Of a stretch of 64,000 nt of DNA, positions 61,887 to 64,000 are shown piece by piece. A program made the position numbers and the translations under genes. Origin of the DNA: Wenzhouxiangella sp. AB-CW3 (lineage in GTDB: Bacteria; Pseudomonadota; Gammaproteobacteria; Xanthomonadales; Wenzhouxiangellaceae); the NCBI RefSeq assembly GCF_014725735.1, contig NZ_CP061368.1, positions 269,001-333,000 of the forward strand. Direction: 5' to 3'. The notes under the pieces are model-generated. The model ran no database searches and was not told the origin of the DNA. It saw only the letters and a program-made list of their open reading frames with translations. The number at the start of each line of letters is the position of its first letter. Within the stretch, counting starts at the first letter, position 1.

Positions 61887-62471
61887 ATGGAATGGATTGT
61901 ATTGGCGATCATCGTTATCGCGGTGGTCTTCTCGATTGTTCTGTACAACCGGCTGGTCGCCGGTCGTAACCGCTACAAGAACGCCTTCGCCCAGATCGAC
62001 GTGCAGCTCAATCGCCGTCACGACCTGATTCCCAACCTGGTCGAAGTCGCCCGGCGATACATGAGCCATGAGCGCGAGACGCTTGAAGCCGTGATCCAGG
62101 CCCGCAACGGTGCCCAGCAGCAGTTGCGGCAGACTGCATCCGATCCGACCGATCCGGATGGCATGCGCAAACTGTCGGAAGCCGAACAGGGACTGTCGGG
62201 CGCCCTGGGAAGGTTGTTTGCCCTGTCGGAGAACTATCCGGACCTCAAGGCCAACCAGAACATGATGCAGTTGTCCGAAGAGCTGACCAGCACGGAAAAC
62301 AAGGTAGCCTTCGCCCGCCAGGCCTTCAACGACGCGGTGATGAATTACAACATCCTGCGCGAGAGCTTCCCCAGCAACATCATCGCCAACATGTTCAGTT
62401 TCAAGCCGGCAGAACTGCTCGAAATCGACGCACCGGAGAAGCGCGAAGCGGTGAAGGTGGATTTTGGTTGA
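61887..62471 (+). CDS. lemA: LemA family protein
   Basis: 194 residues from ATG 61887. N-terminal anchor MEWIVLAIIVIAVVFSIVLY, then the LemA helical domain: NRYKNAFAQIDVQLNRRHDL, IPNLVEVARRYMSHERETLE and the ENYPDLKANQNMMQLSEELT, STENKVAFARQAFNDAVMNY segment, which is highly characteristic. Paired with M48 peptidases throughout bacteria; exact role unsettled, possibly substrate delivery or envelope stress. GGGAG precedes the start. Confidence 0.95.
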   Translation: MEWIVLAIIVIAVVFSIVLYNRLVAGRNRYKNAFAQIDVQLNRRHDLIPNLVEVARRYMSHERETLEAVIQARNGAQQQLRQTASDPTDPDGMRKLSEAEQGLSGALGRLFALSENYPDLKANQNMMQLSEELTSTENKVAFARQAFNDAVMNYNILRESFPSNIIANMFSFKPAELLEIDAPEKREAVKVDFG

Positions 62472-62557
62472 GGGAAGGGTTGAGTGTGAAGGGCGGGCGT
62501 TAGTTGTGGTTTGGAGGGCAGTCTGAGGATGTTGCTTCCGGAACGCGCTTGCGTTGG

Positions 62558-62684
62558 GTGTTATGTGTTAGGTGTTAGGTGTTATAAAACAATGACTTAA
62601 TCAAGGTGCAACTACAGCCACCTCAAACTCCTCCCCTTAACACTTAACACTTAACACTTAACACTTAACACTTAACACTTCACA
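62558..62684. repeat. Opposed heptamer arrays between lemA and the M48 gene
   Basis: Four GTGTTAR-type heptamers (62558-62585) face six CTTAACA plus one CTTCACA heptamers (62636-62684) across 50 bp of unique sequence. CTTAACA is the reverse complement of TGTTAAG, so the two arms can pair. The same heptamer (GTGTTAG/GTGTTAA) is found at 16465. The remaining parts of 62472-62717 show no gene. Confidence 0.9.
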
Positions 62685-62717
62685 CCTAGACCCCCTTGCT
62701 GCCTACTGGAACGTGAG

Positions 62718-64000
62718 ATGAACTTCTTCGAGCACCAAGACCGGGCCCGGCGTCAGACCGGTCTGCTGGTATTTCTGTTCGGCCTGGCCGTGCTGGGGAT
62801 CGTGCTGGCGGCCAATGCCGTGGTGCTGTTTACCGTCGGGCCGGATCCTGAGCTGCTTGTCGGGGTGACCATTTTCACTGGTGGAACCATCCTACTGGCC
62901 AGCCTGGTGCGCACCATGCAGATGCGCAGTGGCGGTGGAGAGGTGGCTCGCCAGTTGGGGGGTACGCTGGTCGATCACGATACCAGCGACCCGCTGCGCC
63001 GACGTTTGCGCAACGTGGTCGAGGAAATGGCCATTGCCTCGGGAGTACCCGTGCCCGAGATCTACGTGCTCGAACACGAACAGGGCATCAATGCCTTTGC
63101 TGCCGGCTATTCGCCGGCCGATGCTGCGGTGGCCGTGACCCGGGGTGCGCTGGAGAATCTCGACAGGCATGAGCTGCAGGGCGTGATCGCCCATGAGTTC
63201 AGTCATATTCTCAATGGCGACATGCGGCTCAACATTCGCCTGATTGGTTTTCTGTTCGGCATTCTGGTCATCGCCATACTTGGCCGGCGAATGCTGTTTT
63301 CCGCCCGTTTCGCGCGTGACAGTCGCGGTGCGGGGGGAGCCGTGATGATCGGTCTGGTGATTGTCATCATCGGCTATATCGGCCTGTTCTTCGGACGCTG
63401 GATTCGTGCCGCCGTATCGCGTCAGCGCGAGTTCCTGGCTGATGCCTCGGCCGTGCAGTTCACCCGCCACCCCGACGGCATTGCCGGCGCACTCAAGAAG
63501 ATCAAGGCGCTGTATGCCGGCTCTTACCTGACTACCGACGCCGAAGAAGTCGGGCACATGATGTTCGGTCAGGCCATGGGCTACCAGATGTTTGCCACGC
63601 ATCCCCCCCTCGAGGACCGAATTCGCGCCATCGACCCATCGTTTCAGCCCGACGACATCGAGCGCATTGCCCGGCGCATGGACCGGCATTCGCAAGCCCG
63701 GGCGGCCGAGGCCGAGGAGGCTGCGCGTGAAGAAACGCCAGAACGCGGGCCCGGTGGGCTGACATTGGACGCCGACCGCCTCTCGGAGAAGATAGGCCAG
63801 CCGGGACTCAGCCAGGTATTTCTGGCCGCCGCCCTGGTCGCGGCCATACCGCGTCAGCTCGAGCGTGCTGCCCATTCAGACGAGTGGGCGCAGGAGGTGA
63901 TCTGCTATCTCCTGCTATCGGATGATCCCGACGTGCGCGAGGAACAATTGCTGGCAGTCGTCCGCAGCCTGGGCAGCGAAAGCGAGGGCCAGGTGCGTGC
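62718..64000 (+). CDS. M48 family metallopeptidase (HtpX-like), partial at window end
   Basis: At least 427 residues; open at 64000. Two N-terminal membrane helices (TGLLVFLFGLAVLGIVLAAN, VGVTIFTGGTILLASLV), the zinc site HEFSH (residues 159-163), a further pair of helices (LIGFLFGILVIAIL; AVMIGLVIVIIGYIGLFFG), and the third ligand Glu in SRQREFLADASAVQFT. HtpX degrades misfolded membrane proteins. The part past 300 (ATHPPLEDRIRAIDPSFQ, then a long acidic and helical extension) makes it longer than the roughly 290-residue E. coli HtpX. It probably forms an operon with lemA, separated by the heptamer arrays. Confidence 0.9.
   Translation, partial: MNFFEHQDRARRQTGLLVFLFGLAVLGIVLAANAVVLFTVGPDPELLVGVTIFTGGTILLASLVRTMQMRSGGGEVARQLGGTLVDHDTSDPLRRRLRNVVEEMAIASGVPVPEIYVLEHEQGINAFAAGYSPADAAVAVTRGALENLDRHELQGVIAHEFSHILNGDMRLNIRLIGFLFGILVIAILGRRMLFSARFARDSRGAGGAVMIGLVIVIIGYIGLFFGRWIRAAVSRQREFLADASAVQFTRHPDGIAGALKKIKALYAGSYLTTDAEEVGHMMFGQAMGYQMFATHPPLEDRIRAIDPSFQPDDIERIARRMDRHSQARAAEAEEAAREETPERGPGGLTLDADRLSEKIGQPGLSQVFLAAALVAAIPRQLERAAHSDEWAQEVICYLLLSDDPDVREEQLLAVVRSLGSESEGQVR

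Noticed and set aside
62558-62684. CRISPR or rRNA-type spacer repeat
   Set aside because: Tandem heptamers without spacers in an inverted pair; does not fit either class.
1-64000. tRNA or rRNA genes
   Set aside because: No cloverleaf arms with conserved T-loop sequence or rRNA stretches were recognised in the gaps; a covariance search would be needed to exclude small RNAs.

Overview
The window is high-GC, densely packed bacterial chromosome with gammaproteobacterial gene order (rph-rdgB-hemW; yicC, gmk-rpoZ-spoT-ridA-recG). Two large TonB-dependent receptors, a DUF3450/TtpC-type TonB operon, a DedA-LssY fusion and secreted proteins with a 'GNWYEPxRPGHGVQIE' module suggest a marine or haloalkaliphilic Xanthomonadales/Chromatiales-like lineage, perhaps Wenzhouxiangellaceae. 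That placement is inference from gene content; no rRNA or tRNA gene was seen.

Layout. (1) 1-11053, minus strand: a translationally coupled envelope operon of a 1686-residue secreted protein of unknown function, an alpha-2-macroglobulin lacking the thioester cysteine, and the start of a PbpC-like transglycosylase. (2) 11201-16448: a gamma-glutamyltransferase homologue, REP-like hairpins, bL31 type B, a lone type IV pilin, an MFS transporter and HemW. (3) 16465-25115: heptanucleotide arrays, rdgB/rph (minus), then yicC-gmk-rpoZ-spoT-DUF6445-ridA-recG (plus). (4) 25121-30478: inverted heptamer arrays, a secreted protein, an IS1380-family element just upstream of citrate synthase, and an SDR. (5) 30552-39070: DedA/degenerate PAP2/LssY fusion, Lon-domain protein, mpl, a TusA-like protein, adk, PPi-type phosphofructokinase and GTP-dependent PEP carboxykinase. 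(6) 39431-49589: two TonB-dependent receptors flanking a transglutaminase-TPR gene that an IS66 element has split, leaving a perfect 8-bp target duplication. (7) 49994-55681: DUF3450, TtpC-like ExbB, an in-frame ExbB-ExbD fusion, ExbD, TonB and a TPR protein. (8) 55747-64000: a TPR protein with a degenerate sulfotransferase-like domain, a membrane-bound hybrid sensor kinase, LemA, and an M48 peptidase running off the end.

How the genes work together. Regions 6 and 7 form a nutrient-uptake module: outer-membrane receptors plus the inner-membrane machine that would energise them. Region 1 looks like a periplasmic protection or peptidoglycan-maintenance operon. Citrate synthase, PPi-PFK and GTP-PEPCK are central-carbon genes that suggest a glycolytic/gluconeogenic node using pyrophosphate and GTP. 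The main non-coding novelty is a family of 7-bp-periodic arrays at gene 3' ends, usually as opposed inverted arms; one supplies the stop codon of rdgB.
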